Shown here piece by piece: positions 42,267-50,726 of a stretch of 64,000 nt of DNA. Position 1 is the first letter of the stretch, and every line of letters begins with the position of its first letter. The stretch lies in assembly GCF_050410775.1 (NCBI RefSeq), contig NZ_CP191229.1. One strand, 5' to 3'. Source of the stretch: Erwinia sp050410775. Its GTDB lineage: Bacteria; Pseudomonadota; Gammaproteobacteria; Enterobacterales; Enterobacteriaceae. Position numbers and translations under genes: made by a program. The notes beneath the pieces are model-generated. The model did not search any database. It worked only from the letters and a program-made list of their open reading frames with translations, and was not told where the DNA came from.

Positions 42267-43706
42267 ATGTCTGTCCCTCAACATTGCCTGTATATCAATG
42301 GCCAGTTTGTCGAAAACCGCAGCGATCGCTGGATTGAGGTCATCAATCCGGCTACCGGCGCACTGCTCTCACTTATCCCTGAAGGTGACCGGGAGGATGC
42401 CGATCGGGCGATTGACGCCGCTGAAGCAGCACAAGCCGGCTGGGAAGCCCTGCCCGCCGTGGAGCGTGGTCAGTGGCTGCATAAAATCGCCGCAGAGATC
42501 CGCCGCCGTGAACCCGAGATTGCGGCGGCTATCGTCGCTGAGGGCGGCAAAACGCAGCAGCTGGCACAGACAGAAGTGCTGTTTACCGCCGACTATCTTG
42601 ACTATATGGCCGAATGGGCGCGCCGCTACGAAGGTGAAATCCTTCAGAGCGACCGGCAGGATGAAACCATTCTGGTGTTCAAAAAGGCGATTGGCGTTAC
42701 CGCAGGCATATTGCCCTGGAACTTCCCCTTCTTTCTGATTGCCAGAAAAGCCGCACCGGCCCTGGTGACCGGTAATACTATCGTGATTAAGCCCAGCGAG
42801 CTGACGCCCAATAACGCGATGCTTTTTGCCGAAATCGTGGATGAGCTGGGCCTGCCGCCGGGCGTATTTAACCTGGTGACGGGGTACGGACCGGAAGTCG
42901 GCCAGGCGCTGGCAGCAAACCCTAAAGTCGGCATGATCAGCCTGACCGGCAGCGTTAACGCGGGCGTGGCGACCCTGAAAGCGGCGGCGGATAACGTGAC
43001 AAAAGTGTCGCTGGAGCTGGGCGGTAAAGCGCCAGCTATCGTGATGAATGATGCGGATCTTGATTTGGCCGTTAACGCTATCGTCAGCTCCCGGATGATC
43101 AATACCGGACAGGTCTGCAACTGTGCGGAGCGGCTGTACGTGCAGTCTGGCGTTTATGATGAGGTGGTAAAACGGCTTAAGGTGGCCTTTGAGGCGGTCA
43201 CCTACGGCGATCCGGCCAGCCGTAGCGATATCGATATGGGGCCGCTGATCTCCGCGGATGCCCTGGCGCGCATTGAGGAGAAAGTCGCGAAGGCGCTGGA
43301 GCAAGGCGCAACGCTGGTGACCGGCGGCAAACGAGCGGGCGGGAACGGCTTCTTTTTCACGCCCACGCTGCTGACTGATGTCCGCCAGGAGATGGATATC
43401 GCCCGGGAAGAGACGTTCGGTCCGGTGCTGCCGGTGCTGGTTTTTGACACGCTGGACGAAGCCATCAGTCTCGCCAATGACAGCGAATATGGGCTGACCT
43501 CCGCCCTCTATACCCGCGATCTGAACACAACCATGCGCGCCCTTAAGCAGCTGAAATTTGGCGAAACCTACGTCAACCGGGAAAACTTTGAGGCGATGCA
43601 GGGCTTCCATGCCGGCTGGCGGAAATCCGGCATTGGCGGGGCCGATGGCCGTCACGGACTGGAAGAGTATCTGCAAACGCATGTGGCTTATTTGCAGTAC
43701 CGCTAA
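42267..43706 (+). CDS. aldA: lactaldehyde dehydrogenase AldA
   Basis: This 479-residue NAD-dependent aldehyde dehydrogenase has a substrate-binding fold with PWNFPFFL, the active-site Glu in LELGGKAPAIV and the catalytic Cys in NTGQVCNCAERL. The sequence follows E. coli AldA, which oxidises L-lactaldehyde (from rhamnose or fucose) and glycolaldehyde. In E. coli aldA is elsewhere on the chromosome. Here it sits beside rhaT, so the product of RhaD is handled within one cluster. The Shine-Dalgarno sequence is GGAG. Confidence 0.92.
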   Translation: MSVPQHCLYINGQFVENRSDRWIEVINPATGALLSLIPEGDREDADRAIDAAEAAQAGWEALPAVERGQWLHKIAAEIRRREPEIAAAIVAEGGKTQQLAQTEVLFTADYLDYMAEWARRYEGEILQSDRQDETILVFKKAIGVTAGILPWNFPFFLIARKAAPALVTGNTIVIKPSELTPNNAMLFAEIVDELGLPPGVFNLVTGYGPEVGQALAANPKVGMISLTGSVNAGVATLKAAADNVTKVSLELGGKAPAIVMNDADLDLAVNAIVSSRMINTGQVCNCAERLYVQSGVYDEVVKRLKVAFEAVTYGDPASRSDIDMGPLISADALARIEEKVAKALEQGATLVTGGKRAGGNGFFFTPTLLTDVRQEMDIAREETFGPVLPVLVFDTLDEAISLANDSEYGLTSALYTRDLNTTMRALKQLKFGETYVNRENFEAMQGFHAGWRKSGIGGADGRHGLEEYLQTHVAYLQYR

Positions 43707-43781
43707 CGCGCTACTCCTCCCACGGCTGTCGCCGTTTTAACCGGTGGCAGCCGCGCTGTTTCCTCTTCTTTCAGTTCCTCT

Positions 43782-43802
43782 GCCCGCCGGAGACCGGCGG
43801 GC
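43782..43802. terminator. GC-rich hairpin between aldA and the DppA-like gene
   Basis: GCCCGCCGG, a 3-nt loop and CCGGCGGGC make a perfect 9-bp stem seven bases after the DppA-like stop. There is no clear T-run on either side, so termination may be weak. A smaller hairpin with T4 lies nearer aldA at 43722-43738. Confidence 0.5.
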
Positions 43803-43809
43803 CTGAGCA

Positions 43810-45402
43810 TTACTTGATATCTACCTGATAGAAAATGTGTTTGCCGAACGGATCGATTTCATAGCCGCTGACCTCTTTACGGACCGGTTCGAAGATGGTT
43901 GAGTGAGCGATCATCACCGCCGGTGCCTGGTCATGCATAATCTGCTGCGCCTGCTGGTAGAGCTGGATACGTTTATTGTGATCCTGCTCTGAACGCGCTT
44001 CGGTGATCACCTTCTCAAAAGGTTTATAACACCATTTTGACGAGTTGGAGCCGCCATTGGCCGAGGTGCAGCTGAACAGCGGACCGAAGAAGTTATCCGG
44101 ATCGCCGGTCGCGGTTGTCCAGCCCATCAGCGCCGCCTGATGCTCGCCGCCTTTGACCCGTTTGAGATACTCGCCCCATTCGAAGCTGACAATATTCGCC
44201 TTGATGCCCACCTTCGCCCAGTCGGCCTGGATCATCTCCGCCATGCGGCGGGCATTCGGGTTATAAGGCCGCTGTACCGGCATCGCCCAGAGATCGATAG
44301 CGGTGCCAGGCGCAATGCCCGCCTCCTTAAGCAAAGCTTTGGCTTTTTCCGGATCGTAATCGTAATCTTTCAGATCCTTCGCTGCGCTCCAGACGCCGGG
44401 CGGCAGGAGATTTTTCGCCACGGTGCCGGTTCCCTGGAAAACAGCCTCAATGATGGCCGGTTTATTGATGGCCATCGTCAGCGCCTGGCGAACTTTGACG
44501 TTATCCAGCGGTGCTTTCTGGGTATTAAAGGCCAGGAAGCCGGTATTCAGCCCCGCCTTCTGCATCAGCGCGATCTCTTTATTCTCCTTCATCCGCGTCA
44601 GATCCGCCGGGTTCGGGAACGGCATGACCTGACACTCGTTTTTTTCCAGCTTGGCGTAGCGCACCGAGGCATCCGGCGTGATGGAGAAGACCAGCCGATC
44701 CAGTTTGGCTTTGCCCTGCCAGTACTCAGGGAAAGCGCGATAAAGAATACGGGAATCTTTCTGGTATTTTGCCAGCGCAAAGGGTCCGGTACCGATTGGT
44801 TCCTGATCCACTTTTTCCGGCGTACCCGCTTTCAGCATCGCATCGGCATATTCGGCGGAGAGGATAGAGGCGAAGTACCAGCCCAGATCGGCCAGAAACG
44901 GCGCTTCAGCATGGGAGAGCGTGAAACGAACGGTGTTGTCGTCCACTTTTTCGATGCTCTGGATCAGGGAACCGAATTCCAGGCTTTCGAAGTTAGCGTA
45001 GGTACCGTTGGAGACATTGTGATAAGGGTTATTCTTATCCTTCTGGCGCATAAAGGAGAAGATGACGTCATCGGCATTGAAGTCCCGCGTAGGTTTAAAA
45101 TCCTGGTTACTCTGAAACTTAACGCCCTTACGCAGATGGAAGGTATAAACCTTACCCTCTTCACTGATGTCCCAGCTCTCAGCAAGGCTGGGTATTAACT
45201 CTGTGGTCCCCAGTTTGAAATCCACCAGCCGGTTGTAGATTGGCACCGCGCTGGCGTCCACGCTGGTCCCGGAGGTGTAAAGTTGCGGGTTGAAGTTTTC
45301 TGGCGATCCCTCTGAGCAGAACACCAGCGTTTTCGCCGCGGCCCCAGAGGCAACTGCCAGCGTCAGCGCGGCTAAGGCCGTTCTTATTACCGTTTTTCTC
45401 AT
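43810..45402 (-). CDS. DppA-like peptide-binding protein
   Basis: This 530-residue periplasmic solute-binding protein (SBP_bac_5) is close to E. coli DppA through KTLVFCSEGSPENFNPQL, SITPDASVRYAKL and AMPVQRPYNPNARRMAEM. It has a signal peptide (ALAALTLAVASGAAA). DppA binds dipeptides and haem. No dppBCDF permease or ATPase genes are nearby, so it is a separate copy that must share another transporter or act in chemotaxis. The frame reaches 45585, but GGAG and the signal peptide set the start at 45402. Confidence 0.88.
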   Translation of the reverse strand: MRKTVIRTALAALTLAVASGAAAKTLVFCSEGSPENFNPQLYTSGTSVDASAVPIYNRLVDFKLGTTELIPSLAESWDISEEGKVYTFHLRKGVKFQSNQDFKPTRDFNADDVIFSFMRQKDKNNPYHNVSNGTYANFESLEFGSLIQSIEKVDDNTVRFTLSHAEAPFLADLGWYFASILSAEYADAMLKAGTPEKVDQEPIGTGPFALAKYQKDSRILYRAFPEYWQGKAKLDRLVFSITPDASVRYAKLEKNECQVMPFPNPADLTRMKENKEIALMQKAGLNTGFLAFNTQKAPLDNVKVRQALTMAINKPAIIEAVFQGTGTVAKNLLPPGVWSAAKDLKDYDYDPEKAKALLKEAGIAPGTAIDLWAMPVQRPYNPNARRMAEMIQADWAKVGIKANIVSFEWGEYLKRVKGGEHQAALMGWTTATGDPDNFFGPLFSCTSANGGSNSSKWCYKPFEKVITEARSEQDHNKRIQLYQQAQQIMHDQAPAVMIAHSTIFEPVRKEVSGYEIDPFGKHIFYQVDIK

Positions 45403-45597
45403 CTCCGTCCTCGCGTTATCGTTGTTTAATGTCTGTCCAGACAGTAACAATCTAAACGCGATCGAAGCGGGTAGCCAGAAGAAAATAGCCGTTTTGAGGT
45501 ATTGTTTTTTCTTATAATTCAGGGAATTGTAAAATGGCGGGCGTTGCTTGCGGGAGGTCTCCCCGCCACGACGGGCGGGGAACAAAACTGGCGCAGA

Positions 45598-46026
45598 TCA
45601 GTTAAGCGTATAGTCGAGAGAGATGTCGGCGTTAACTAACTGTGAAACCGGGCAGCCTTCTTTCGCCTGGTTGATAATTTTCTCAAAAGCGTCATTCCCG
45701 ATACCAGGCAGTTTAACCTGGCTCTGAAGCGCGATTGCGCTGATTTTGAAGCCATCGCCCGACTTGACCAGCGAAACATCGGCAACGGTATCAATACTTT
45801 CCGGAACGTAACCTTCGTTACCCAGCATCAGCGAAAGCGCCATCGAAAAACAGGCGGCGTGTGCCGCGCCGATCAGCTCTTCCGGGTTGGTACCGGCCTT
45901 ACCTTCAAAACGGGTGTTAAAGCCGTAAGGCTGCTCTTTCAGCGCACCGCTTTCGGTGGAGATAGTGCCTTTCCCCTGCTTGATATCACCTTCCCAGTGC
46001 GCCTGCCCTTTCTTATGAATGGTCAT
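45598..46026 (-). CDS. osmC: OsmC peroxiredoxin
   Basis: This 142-residue enzyme reduces organic hydroperoxides using two redox cysteines, AACFSMALS (about residue 59) and GCPVSQ (about 125). The N-terminus TIHKKGQAHWEGDIKQGKGT is nearly that of E. coli OsmC. It is usually induced by osmotic stress and stationary phase. It stands alone. Confidence 0.95.
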   Translation of the reverse strand: MTIHKKGQAHWEGDIKQGKGTISTESGALKEQPYGFNTRFEGKAGTNPEELIGAAHAACFSMALSLMLGNEGYVPESIDTVADVSLVKSGDGFKISAIALQSQVKLPGIGNDAFEKIINQAKEGCPVSQLVNADISLDYTLN

Positions 46027-46151
46027 ATTTGTCCTCCCGTTTGTTTATCACAGTTGTTGAGTATAGTGACTTCTCAGCACTTCGCCGGATAAAGGCTTGC
46101 AATTGGTCACGGCGTGACCGTTAATAGAGAATCCAGAACGAGGAGAAAAAC

Positions 46152-46331
46152 ATGTTTAAACAAGATGATGTGGTTCAGTCCAGGACCGGCGGCCCGAAAA
46201 TGATCGTGCTCCAGGTTAAAGGCGATACGCTGTTTTGTGCCCGGGTGGACGATGCCGATAAGAAAGAAATTGAAGTGTCGGCGGATTCGGTCAACCTCTA
46301 CCACGAAGAAGGTGATTTTGGCGTTTGCTGA
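46152..46331 (+). CDS. YodC-family (DUF2158) small protein
   Basis: This 59-residue protein has an SH3-like DUF2158 fold: MFKQDDVVQSRTGGPKMIV, then FCARVDD. An AGGAG lies six bases upstream of the ATG. It is too short for most ORF cut-offs. Function is unknown. The next gene, pepT, is 77 bases downstream on the same strand. Confidence 0.85.
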   Translation: MFKQDDVVQSRTGGPKMIVLQVKGDTLFCARVDDADKKEIEVSADSVNLYHEEGDFGVC

Positions 46332-46408
46332 GCTGGCTGAGATCGTTCCGGCGTTAAAATAAGTAAAATAAAAATACACAACATCAAGACAGAGCACAGG
46401 AAAACAGA

Positions 46409-47641
46409 ATGGATCAGGCACTGGCTAATCAGCTGACTTCACGCTTCTTTCGCTATCTTTCCGTTACCAGCCAGAGCAACGCGGCGGCAACCCAACTTCC
46501 CAGTACGCCAGAGCAGCATGAAATGGCGAAAATGCTGGCAGATGAACTCCGCGCAATGGGGCTTCAGGATGTGGTGATTGATGAATATGCCACGGTGACC
46601 GCCGTCAAACCCGGCAACCGCCCCGCCGCGCCGCGCATCGGCTTTATTACCCATATTGATACCGTGGATGTCGGGCTTTCCCCCCATATTCACCCGCAAA
46701 TTCTGCGCTACGAGGGCAGCGATCTCTGCCTCAATGCGGAGAAAGATATCTGGCTGCGTACCGCCGAACATCCGGAAATCGCCGCCTATCCCGGTCAGGA
46801 TATTATCTTCAGCGATGGCACCAGCGTGCTGGGGGCAGATAACAAAGCGGCGGTTACCGTCGTGATGACGCTGATGGAAAATCTGACGCACGATATCCCC
46901 CATGGCGATATTGTGGTGGCTTTCGTGCCTGATGAAGAGATCGGCCTGCGCGGCGCCAAAGCGCTGGACCTGGAGACGCGCTTTAACGTCGACTTTGCCT
47001 GGACTATTGACTGCTGTGAGCTGGGCGAGGTTGTGTTTGAGAACTTTAATGCGGCCGCGGCGGAAATCACTTTTACCGGCGTGACCGCACACCCGATGTC
47101 GGGTAAAGGCGTGCTGGTCAATCCACTGCTGATGGCGCTGGATTACGTGAGCCACTTTGACCGCCAGCAGACGCCGGAGCATACCGAAGGCCGCGAAGGC
47201 TACGTCTGGTTTAATGAGATGACAGCTAACGCCAGCGAGGCGAAGGTAAAAGCCTCTGTCCGTGACTTTGACCTGACTTCCTTTGAGCAGCGTAAGCAGA
47301 AAATCGCCGACGTGGCGGAGAAGATTGCCGCAGCGTACCCGACAGGCAGCGTCAATTTCAGCATTACCGATACCTACAGTAATATCAGCAACGCAATCAG
47401 CGAAGATCGCCGGGCAATCGATCTGATCTTCAGCGCTATGGAAGCACTCGATATCACGCCTAAAGTCACCCCGATGCGCGGCGGTACAGACGGCGCGGCA
47501 CTTTCAGCAAAAGGGCTGCTGACGCCTAACTTTTTCACCGGCGCGCATAACTTTCATTCAAAGTTCGAGTTTCTGCCGGTCACATCCTTTGTAAAATCCT
47601 ATCTTGTTGCCGAGAAGCTCTGTCTCCTGGCCGCAGAATAG
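46409..47641 (+). CDS. pepT: peptidase T (tripeptide aminopeptidase)
   Basis: This 410-residue cytoplasmic zinc aminopeptidase of the M20 family removes N-terminal residues from tripeptides. The metal and catalytic residues are His in ITHIDTVD, Asp in LGADNKAA, Glu-Glu in VPDEEIGLRG, Asp in WTIDCCE and the late His in GAHNFHSKFE. It is of full length. In E. coli and Salmonella it is induced by anaerobiosis through FNR, but only a half-site-like ATCAAG is visible upstream here. A hairpin follows the stop. Confidence 0.94.
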   Translation: MDQALANQLTSRFFRYLSVTSQSNAAATQLPSTPEQHEMAKMLADELRAMGLQDVVIDEYATVTAVKPGNRPAAPRIGFITHIDTVDVGLSPHIHPQILRYEGSDLCLNAEKDIWLRTAEHPEIAAYPGQDIIFSDGTSVLGADNKAAVTVVMTLMENLTHDIPHGDIVVAFVPDEEIGLRGAKALDLETRFNVDFAWTIDCCELGEVVFENFNAAAAEITFTGVTAHPMSGKGVLVNPLLMALDYVSHFDRQQTPEHTEGREGYVWFNEMTANASEAKVKASVRDFDLTSFEQRKQKIADVAEKIAAAYPTGSVNFSITDTYSNISNAISEDRRAIDLIFSAMEALDITPKVTPMRGGTDGAALSAKGLLTPNFFTGAHNFHSKFEFLPVTSFVKSYLVAEKLCLLAAE

Positions 47642-47648
47642 TGAAACA

Positions 47649-47674
47649 ATCAGGACGCCCGGTGGCGTCCTGAT
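47649..47674. terminator. hairpin after pepT
   Basis: ATCAGGACGCC, a 4-nt loop and GGCGTCCTGAT make a perfect 11-bp stem between the convergent pepT and the binding-protein gene. There is no T-run, so it may act as a barrier rather than a classical terminator. Confidence 0.55.
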
Positions 47675-47703
47675 AAAGATAGTTTCCGCAAACAGACCGC
47701 CGC

Positions 47704-48483
47704 CTACTCTTTCACGCTGACGTCGATGCCGGGAAAGAACTTCGCCGCCAGTTTTGTCACGGTGCCGTCCGCCTGAATTTTAGCGATGGCCGCATCCAGT
47801 TCCTGTTTCAGTCCGGCATCATCCTTACGCAGGCCAAAACCGATCCCCACGCCGAGCACGCCTTCATCCTCTACCGGTCCCCCGGCGAAGCTGAAGCCTT
47901 TCCCCTGTGGCTTATCCAGGAACGCAGACTGTCCGGCAGCGGACATCACCAGCGTACCGTCAAGACGCCCGGCAAGCATATCGTTATAGACCTGGTTCTG
48001 GTCCTGATAGGAAGTAACGGTTACGCCGCGAGGCTCCCAGTGTTTTTTCGCAAAAGTCTCCTGAATCGACCCCTGCAGTACGCCAATATTTTTGCCCCGC
48101 AGCGCCTCAGCCTCCGGCTGCAGATTTTCCGTCTGCCTGGCGATCAGCTGGCTGGGGATGCGGTAGATGGGCTGCGTGAACGCGATGCTTTTCATTCGCG
48201 CTTCAGTAATGTTCATTGCTGAATTGATCGCATCAAATTTTTTCGCCATCAGCCCCGGGATCAGGGCATCGAAGCTGCTTTCCACCCAGCTGCAGTTAAA
48301 GCTTCCCGCCTGACAGATCGCCTTGCCCAGCTCAATATCAAAGCCTTCCAGCTCCCCGGCGGCGTTACGGCTCTCAAACGGCGGATACTGCGATTCCAGA
48401 CCATAGCGCAGCGTACCACCAGCGGCTGCCGACAGGGATGACATCAGGCCAACGGCCACCAGCAGTGCGTTCAGTTTTTTCAT
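47704..48483 (-). CDS. polar amino-acid binding protein (HisJ/ArgT-like), orphan
   Basis: This 259-residue SBP_bac_3 protein has signal peptide LLVAVGLMSSLSAAA. The binding-site motifs are YPPFESRNAAGELEGFDIELG and NSAMNITEARMKSIAFTQPI. It probably binds a basic amino acid, but the specificity is not certain. No permease or ATPase gene adjoins it. The upstream gene is ybdL on the same strand, 20 bases away, so the two may be cotranscribed. Confidence 0.85.
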   Translation of the reverse strand: MKKLNALLVAVGLMSSLSAAAGGTLRYGLESQYPPFESRNAAGELEGFDIELGKAICQAGSFNCSWVESSFDALIPGLMAKKFDAINSAMNITEARMKSIAFTQPIYRIPSQLIARQTENLQPEAEALRGKNIGVLQGSIQETFAKKHWEPRGVTVTSYQDQNQVYNDMLAGRLDGTLVMSAAGQSAFLDKPQGKGFSFAGGPVEDEGVLGVGIGFGLRKDDAGLKQELDAAIAKIQADGTVTKLAAKFFPGIDVSVKE

Positions 48484-48503
48484 TCAGTTTCCCTCAGGGT
48501 TAT

Positions 48504-49673
48504 TTAGCGAGCCGTCACCCGACAGAGCGCTTCCGCGCCCGCCCGCAGCGTAGCGTCATCTTTTGCGAAAGAGAGACGGATCAGTTTATTGTCAGTGCCA
48601 TCCGTGTAGAACGCCGAGAGCGGTATGGTGGCGACGCCGTAATCGACAATCAGCCGTTTTACCATTTCGCTGTCCCGCTCGTCACTGAAATCCGCATAGC
48701 TTGCCAGCATAAAAAAGGAGCCGGCAGAAGGCAGCAGGCGGAACGGCGAATTTTGCAGCAGTGAGGCCAGGGTATCGCGCTTGCGCTGGAAGAATTCGCC
48801 CAGCCCAAGGTAATGCTCCGGCTGGCGCAGGTAATCAGCAAAGGCGACCTGCATCGGCGTGTCAGCGGAGTACATCATAAACTGATGGTTTTTCACCAGC
48901 TCGTCCATCAGCAACGCAGGCGCAAGGCAGTACCCTACCCGCCAGCCCGTGACGTGGAAGGTTTTCCCGAAGGAAGAGACAATCACGCTGCGCCGGGCCA
49001 GCTCCGGGTGCGTCGCCATGCCCTGATGCTGTCGGCCATCAAACAGAATGTGCTCATAGACTTCGTCAGACAGCACCACCACGGAGGTGTCACGGATAAT
49101 GGCCGCCAGCCGGTCAAGATCCTCGCGGGTCAGTACCTGCGCGCTCGGGTTGTGCGGCGTATTGATAATGATCATCCGCGTGCGCGGCGTAATGGCGGCC
49201 TGCACCTCATCCCAGTCAATCGTAAACGCCGGGACCTGAAGCTTCAGCCCCACCGCCGTCGCTCCCTGGAGCCGGACAATGGGCGCGTAGCTGTCAAAGG
49301 CGGGTTCAAAGAAGATCACCTCATCGCCCGGATGGACCAGTGCGGCAATCGCCGAATAGAGCCCCTGGCTGGCGCTGCCAGTGATAAGAATTTCGCTGGC
49401 GGCGTCATACTGCTGGCCGTAAAGCGTGTTGACCTTGTCGGCCAGCACCTCTTTCAGCGCGCCCAGCCCTGTCATCGGCGCATACTGATTATGCCCCTGC
49501 TTCATTGCCCGGGTAACGGCCTCTGTCAGCGCAGGATCGCAGGGGAAATTCGGCGCGCCCTGCGACAGGTTGATCGCGTTATGCTGCGCGGCCAGCTGAC
49601 CAATAACGGAAAAAATCGTGGTGCCGACATCAGGAAGCTTAGGGTGTGGCTGCACGGAAGAGAGAAGAGTCAT
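48504..49673 (-). CDS. ybdL: methionine/aromatic aminotransferase YbdL
   Basis: This 389-residue fold-type I PLP aminotransferase has the PLP lysine in SSFGKTFHVTGW, NTPHNPSAQ and the phosphate-binding Arg in RLSFAKDD. E. coli YbdL transaminates methionine, His and Phe with 2-oxo-4-methylthiobutyrate. A longer frame reaches 49775, but GGAG six bases before ATG 49673 fits best. It is divergent from a LysR gene. Confidence 0.88.
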   Translation of the reverse strand: MTLLSSVQPHPKLPDVGTTIFSVIGQLAAQHNAINLSQGAPNFPCDPALTEAVTRAMKQGHNQYAPMTGLGALKEVLADKVNTLYGQQYDAASEILITGSASQGLYSAIAALVHPGDEVIFFEPAFDSYAPIVRLQGATAVGLKLQVPAFTIDWDEVQAAITPRTRMIIINTPHNPSAQVLTREDLDRLAAIIRDTSVVVLSDEVYEHILFDGRQHQGMATHPELARRSVIVSSFGKTFHVTGWRVGYCLAPALLMDELVKNHQFMMYSADTPMQVAFADYLRQPEHYLGLGEFFQRKRDTLASLLQNSPFRLLPSAGSFFMLASYADFSDERDSEMVKRLIVDYGVATIPLSAFYTDGTDNKLIRLSFAKDDATLRAGAEALCRVTAR

Positions 49674-49791
49674 GCTGTCTCCGGTTGACGGGATAAGACG
49701 CAAAGGTTTATTCAACGTGAGCCTGCTTGAGCGGACAAGCGAATTATGATCATAATAGCCATGATAAAAACTCATTGCTCAGGGACCTCTG

Positions 49792-50652
49792 ATGTCACGC
49801 CGCCCGCTGCCGTTAAATGCCGCCTATGCCTTCACCGTTGTCGCCCGCCACCTTAATCTGACGAGGGCGGCGCAGGAGCTTTGCGTTACTCAGGGCGCAG
49901 TAAGCCGTAAAATCGCCACCTTTGAGAACTGGCTGGGCTTTGCGCTGTTTGAGCGGCACGCGCGCGGGCTGCATCTGACCCCGCGGGGCGCCAGCCTGCT
50001 GCCTGCGCTGAAAAACAGTTTTGAACAGATGAGGCAGGCCGCCGAACAGGCCAGCCAGCCTCACGCCGCCCTGCGCCTGAAAGCCCCTACCTGTGCCATG
50101 CGCTGGCTGGTGCCCAGGCTGGTGGCGCTTGAACAGGCCCGACCCGATCTGCATGTGTCGCTGACCACGACCGTGGATCACAGTACCCAGCTGGAAAATT
50201 ACGATGCCGCAATCCTTTACGGTACGCTGCCGCCGGGCGGCCATCGCCTGTTTGACGAAGTGCTGACGCCTGTTATCGCTCCGGCGCTCACGCCATCGGG
50301 GAAACTGGCTTATGAAGATCTGCCAGGCTTTACTTTTCTTCATCCCACGGCGGATGGACGGGACTGGATGCTGTGGCTGAATGCCCTGGGTATCCGACCA
50401 TCAGTCAGCCGTCATCAGCATTTCGATACGATGGATCTGGCGATCAGCGCAGCCGTGCAGGGGTTTGGTATTACCGTGGCGGACGTAACGCTGATTGAGG
50501 CGGATCTGGCAGCAAAGCGCCTGATCGCTCCCTTTAGCGAAACGGTGAAGACCGGTGCGGTTTACAGTCTGATCCAGCGTCCTTCAGAGGCGTCTTCTGC
50601 GCAGCTGGCGAGCCTGGTGGCGTGGCTATGTGAAGAGAGTGAACAGGTGTGA
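49792..50652 (+). CDS. LysR-type regulator (GcvA-like)
   Basis: This 286-residue protein has an N-terminal winged HTH (LNLTRAAQELCVTQGAVSRKI) and a substrate-binding effector domain of GcvA type (CAMRWLVPRLVALEQARPDL). It starts 118 bases from ybdL on the opposite strand, so ybdL and the binding-protein gene are the likely targets. The ligand is unknown. Confidence 0.85.
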   Translation: MSRRPLPLNAAYAFTVVARHLNLTRAAQELCVTQGAVSRKIATFENWLGFALFERHARGLHLTPRGASLLPALKNSFEQMRQAAEQASQPHAALRLKAPTCAMRWLVPRLVALEQARPDLHVSLTTTVDHSTQLENYDAAILYGTLPPGGHRLFDEVLTPVIAPALTPSGKLAYEDLPGFTFLHPTADGRDWMLWLNALGIRPSVSRHQHFDTMDLAISAAVQGFGITVADVTLIEADLAAKRLIAPFSETVKTGAVYSLIQRPSEASSAQLASLVAWLCEESEQV

Positions 50653-50726
50653 CACGCCCGGGCTGGTGTGGCTTCAGGCGTTTGATACAAGAGAGCCACC
50701 CGCCTTTGCAGCAGGTGGCCTGAACA

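Noticed and set aside
42369..43682. 437-codon frame antisense to aldA
   Set aside because: It lies wholly opposite aldA, is rich in Gly, His and Arg, and matches no family I know.
44140..45198. 352-codon frame antisense to the DppA-like gene
   Set aside because: Same reasoning: the sense strand is a complete binding protein, and the antisense product has no domain features.
48813..49688. 291-codon frame antisense to ybdL
   Set aside because: Shadow of the aminotransferase gene with basic, low-complexity product and no Shine-Dalgarno sequence.
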